The notes beneath the pieces are model-generated. The model saw only the letters and a program-made list of their open reading frames with translations. It was not told where the DNA came from and did not search any database. Positions 60,696 to 64,000 of a DNA stretch of 64,000 bases are shown in pieces. Source of the DNA: Triplophysa rosa (taxonomy: Eukaryota; Chordata; Actinopteri; Cypriniformes; Nemacheilidae). Made by a program: the position numbers and the translations under genes. The stretch's first letter is position 1. Every line of letters starts with the position of its first letter. The stretch covers positions 8,375,382 to 8,439,381 of the forward strand of contig NC_079893.1 of the NCBI RefSeq assembly GCF_024868665.1, given 5' to 3'.

Positions 60696-61043
60696 AGGGG
60701 TGTCACAATATACCGGTATTGACATTAACCAAGATATTACATCGATATTGTGTTAATTCTACACATATGAAAATATTGTATATAATTCAGCAACCATTTA
60801 AGGTTTTATATTAAGAGCCACAATGGTTGAAAACTTCTCTCTAATACTTATACTCAAATTTTAAGTGTAATTTGTTTGCCAAAAATACGAAAACACAAAA
60901 TAAATAAAATGTAAGATGAATTTGAGTTGCAGCACTATTTGTTACTCAAAAAAACATGTCAAAAGATATTGTGATAATATCAATACCACAAATAGTTTTG
61001 GCCACGATGACTGCAAAGTGAAAATTGGATATCGTGACAGCCT
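60696..61043. mobile_element. MITE with AGGGGTGTCACAATAT terminus
   Basis: The left end AAGGGGTGTCACAATATACC is the inverse of the right end GATATCGTGACAGCCT, with a few differences. It has an AT-rich interior and no coding sequence. Confidence 0.78.
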
Positions 61044-63456
61044 GTATAACATAACTGATACCTTATACTGATACCTCATGCAAAAAAAAGTTTCATTTCA
61101 ACAACATTAAGACAAACCATGGTCTCTACATTAATACAAGCAATTCAGACTGCTATAATGAACCATCTACTCTACTGTATATTTAACTGTCAGTTAAACA
61201 CCAGTACACTGCGACAACTTCATTGTACAAGTAAACCCACAGTACTTTGGTATTTTGGTAAAAGTATTTTCTTATTTGTTGTTTTTTGGACGCATTCATG
61301 TCTGCATAGCAGTTAATAATTTATTTCCTTTTTGTGAGCTGCTCTGACCCGTAAAAGAAGATCTGATCACAGTGAGAAGACGACGTGAATATTATCTGTA
61401 CAAATCTGTTATTTACACCCTTGCAATCAGACTGCAGTACTGCAAGTACTTCAAATAAACGTATATCAAGATCTCGCTTTCACCACAATGTTGCTTTCAA
61501 AAGACCAGAAACCACTGGGGAATTGCTGGAATGTTAAAAGCCCACACAACATGTCGTGAAAAGCAGTAATTTATTCAAAGACTGGGCACAGTCCATTTTT
61601 CTGCTTGTCTCTATATTTAATGGCATCAAATGGTCGAATGGATAACATGGATAAAAGAGAAAAAACTGCACATGTAAACACGTCTGAAATAGACCTTAAA
61701 GCCTCTCAGAAGAAGAGAGTTAGAGAGAGCTTTAGACCTGCTACTCGAAACACTTTCTGGTGTGTGTGTGTATCTTTTACAGCTTTGAGGGATCCACCGT
61801 AGTCTCGGGTAAAGTCAGGGGATCTTCCAAATCAGCCAGCAGCGGCTGATCGAGGCTGTCAGTCATATATACACTTGATCTCACAGGACAGTTGAAAGAA
61901 TAGAAAGGTACCATCTGCAGGGACAATGAGTCCATCTTTTAGACTATTGGAGAGAACAGGATCCAATAAAAAGAGGCCCGAGGAACAATTCTGGAAAAAC
62001 TCATAGGACAAGAACAGAAGGCAGCATTTAAAAAGAGGTCTCAGTGTCAAACTTTAGGCACTGTAAACATGTACAGTATCTGACGTTACATTAATAAAAT
62101 CCTGACTATATAACCAGGGATAAACGAATTGCACAAAAATGTAAAACAAAGGAAGTTAGAACAAAAACTAATAAGAAATGTGTAAGATTCTACAAAAATC
62201 AAACATGAGCAATGACCATGTTAACCTCTTTGTACATAAGGTTTTCATGCTTCGATTTCCATGCTTCCAGAACATTCTTAAAGCATGCCGGAGAAAAAGA
62301 GTTTTTCAGCTTGAGCGCATTCTGTCATTACAGCTATAGGAGGGCAAGCCAAAAACCTAAAAAATGATATACATGTATATGACTGAAATTTGCAATGTAA
62401 AATTTGTAATAAATGACTCAATTAAATAGGAGGCAGGTTCAAACAATAGTATTATTAATTTTGAGCCAAACATAAATCATGCATGCTAACAATGCAAATA
62501 AGAGCATATGGAACATCAGGCTAACTTATCTTTGACTTATCAAACTAAATGAGTTTGCCATAGTCGCATGTTTTCTGAAAGCTTAGAGAGTATAATCTAA
62601 AACAGTATTGCCCTGCTGTCAGGGATTTAGGATAGTGACAGATTCACACATCCAATCTCGTCTCTTACATCTATACAATTCAGCACATAAAAAGAGAAAA
62701 GTAAAATTAAAGAACACAGTACATGTTCTGTGTGAGCTATAAGCAAGGTTGAATGTACATAGAACTATCCTGACCTTACTACTATATTGATTGTCCAATG
62801 GCTAGGCTTCAAACTTCCAACACTCCAATCAATTCCTAAAGGACAAAATCAAGCACCGCCCCAAAATTTCCTATTTCCAGAAGCTATTACACTTAATATA
62901 TAAATATACTTGATATAAATCACTATTCGGAAGAAGACAACATCTAAACTTATTTTTCATGATGACTTCAACTATCCATTCTAGTATTTCCCCTAGGTTT
63001 ACGGCTTTGGGGGGGGGCTGCGATCTCTATATTATTTTTGTGGCGGAGGTTCGGACAATACTTTTTTAAATAAATAATGTTAAATCAATCAATCTAATAC
63101 TTTATATTCTGATAGCCACAATCTGTATGAAACATAGAAGGTCTGGTAACTGAGAAAATGTGTTGTAGGCTCTGGTGCTGAAGCGAAGTCCCAGTGGTCT
63201 ATTTTAATATTTAAAAAAACTACTGACAACAAACTGTAATAACTGAAATAAATATGTCATGAGCAGGAGTACTTACAAAGTTACTAACAGCCTTTCCATG
63301 CCATTCATACTAGAACTGATTCTAAATATTCTTTCCAATTAAAACATGATTCACAATGAAATGTTCTTAACATGCTGATTATTTATGCTATTAATATCAT
63401 AAATGCTATACTGTATGTAGATACAAGACGTTATGTTTTGTAATCTGTCACAAACC
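61044..63456. other. Intronic stretch with no supported gene
   Basis: Mostly AT-rich. At about 62983-63020, CCCCTAGGTTTACGGC with a G9 run looks like the end of another repeat, but no partner end was found. Confidence 0.5.
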
Positions 63457-63990
63457 TGTCACGGTCCTGCCCTCTTGTTTCTGAGTTTCTAGTCGTGTGG
63501 CAGGACCGGGACGGAGCCCTTAGGTTTTATGTGAGAAAGCCATGAGTTGTTAACGTTTTTACAGCTCATGTGCTTTCTGGTGTCTTGTCATTTGCCCCAC
63601 CCCTCTCGTTTCCTGTATTGCTTCCCTGACTGTCTCATGTTCCTCACCTGCCCTGTGTCATTATCCCTCGTTTGTCTAGCCCCATATAATGCCCTCATGT
63701 TTCTTTGTCCTATGCTCGTGGATTGTATATGTTTGTATGGTCCGTGTATATCGTGTTCCCCTTATCTTGCCTTGTGGAGATCTTTGGATTACCTTGCCAT
63801 GTTCCTTGTCTAGTCTTGTTTATTGTTTGGAAGTTAGTTTTGTCTCTCTTGTGAGAAGTTTTCGTTTACTAGTTTTGTATATAGTATATTCTTGTTTTTT
63901 CCCCCATTGTGGGTTTTTGTTTGTAATTATTAAAGTTTTCTTTTCCTGCATAGCTGCCTGCATCTGGGTTCTCTTCCTGACAGTCTGACA
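63457..63990 (+). mobile_element. Solo LTR, family L (copy 3), diverged
   Basis: 534 bp, starting TGTCACGGTCCTGCC and ending CAGTCTGACA. It is flanked by identical CAAACC on both sides (63451-63456 and 63991-63996). TATAAT near 63685 and ATTAAA near 63929 are placed like a TATA-like box and polyadenylation signal. It shares the 5' hairpin and the CATCTGGGTTC block with the other two copies, while the middle is diverged. Chance open frames of 88 and 99 codons fall inside. Confidence 0.87.
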
Positions 63991-64000
63991 CAAACCTATA

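Larger units (their letters stand above)
3021..64000 (-). other. Upstream intron (or 5' flank) of sgcz
   Basis: On the minus strand everything to the right of the exon is upstream of it. The acceptor at 3021 shows that an upstream exon exists. In mammals the sgcz first intron is hundreds of kilobases long, so about 61 kb without another exon is expected. I searched the minus strand for a short ATG exon ending in a GT donor with a zeta-sarcoglycan-like N-terminal leader and found none that convinced me. The first exon may therefore lie beyond the window. Confidence 0.6.

Noticed and set aside
63547..63988. Overlapping 88- and 99-codon hydrophobic, Cys-rich frames resembling membrane proteins
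   Set aside because: Both are inside the third solo LTR. The pyrimidine-rich LTR strand produces Leu, Phe, Ser and Cys codons by composition.
3021..64000. miR-383, a microRNA hosted by SGCZ in mammals
   Set aside because: I looked for a GATCAGAAGGTGATTGTGG-like sequence on both strands by eye and found none. It may lie in another intron or outside the window.
1..64000. CRISPR arrays, phage-like modules or bacterial defence systems
   Set aside because: The periodic repeats present are microsatellites and minisatellites without unique spacers, and the sarcoglycan exon with splice signals makes the DNA clearly vertebrate.

Overview
This window is gene-poor vertebrate DNA, almost certainly from a teleost and most probably a cyprinid (carp/minnow group). 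The clue is the dense scatter of short fold-back DNA transposons (MITEs), tRNA-derived SINEs, long dinucleotide microsatellites and short LTR remnants typical of cyprinid introns. There are no bacterial-style operons, rRNA genes or CRISPR arrays. The many short open frames are chance frames in AT-rich or repetitive DNA.

One protein-coding exon is clearly supported: positions 2826-3020 on the minus strand. It encodes 65 residues that begin [11 protein letters not shown] and contain the [13 protein letters not shown] juxtamembrane motif and a single membrane helix. This is the first main coding exon of a sarcoglycan, best matching zeta-sarcoglycan (sgcz). Good splice signals flank it. The gene runs right to left, so positions 1-2825 are its downstream intron. 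Positions 3021-64000 are inferred to be its upstream intron (sgcz introns are very long in other vertebrates) or 5' flank. I could not identify the short upstream first exon.

The rest is a layered repeat landscape. (i) At least ten copies of one fold-back MITE family (termini TTAAAGGGATAGTTCACCC) lie between 4.1 and 60.3 kb. (ii) A second family has TTAAAGGTCYAGTGT termini (24.4, 48.1 and 53.4 kb); further single- or two-copy fold-back families occur at 5.8, 8.5, 8.9, 9.8, 11.9, 14.3, 16.5, 25.6, 52.4, 56.7, 60.4 and 60.7 kb. (iii) Three solo LTRs of one family, each with TG...CA ends and flanking duplications, lie at 20.2, 59.7 and 63.5 kb. (iv) Alanine-tRNA-like SINEs lie at 26.9, 27.8, 28.6, 41.0 and 51.4 kb, and LINE-like 3' tails at 32.8 and 36.8 kb. 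(v) Tandem arrays: 77-bp units at 1.1 kb, hexamers at 19.2 kb, a 535-bp higher-order TTTTATT-rich repeat at 34 kb and several long microsatellites.

The most informative observations are three nested insertions that order the transposition events, a 5'-terminal hairpin in the solo LTRs whose pairing is kept by compensating changes in all three copies, and a MITE carrying a 40-50 bp patch of a second MITE family. I found no evidence of a complete novel multi-gene system.
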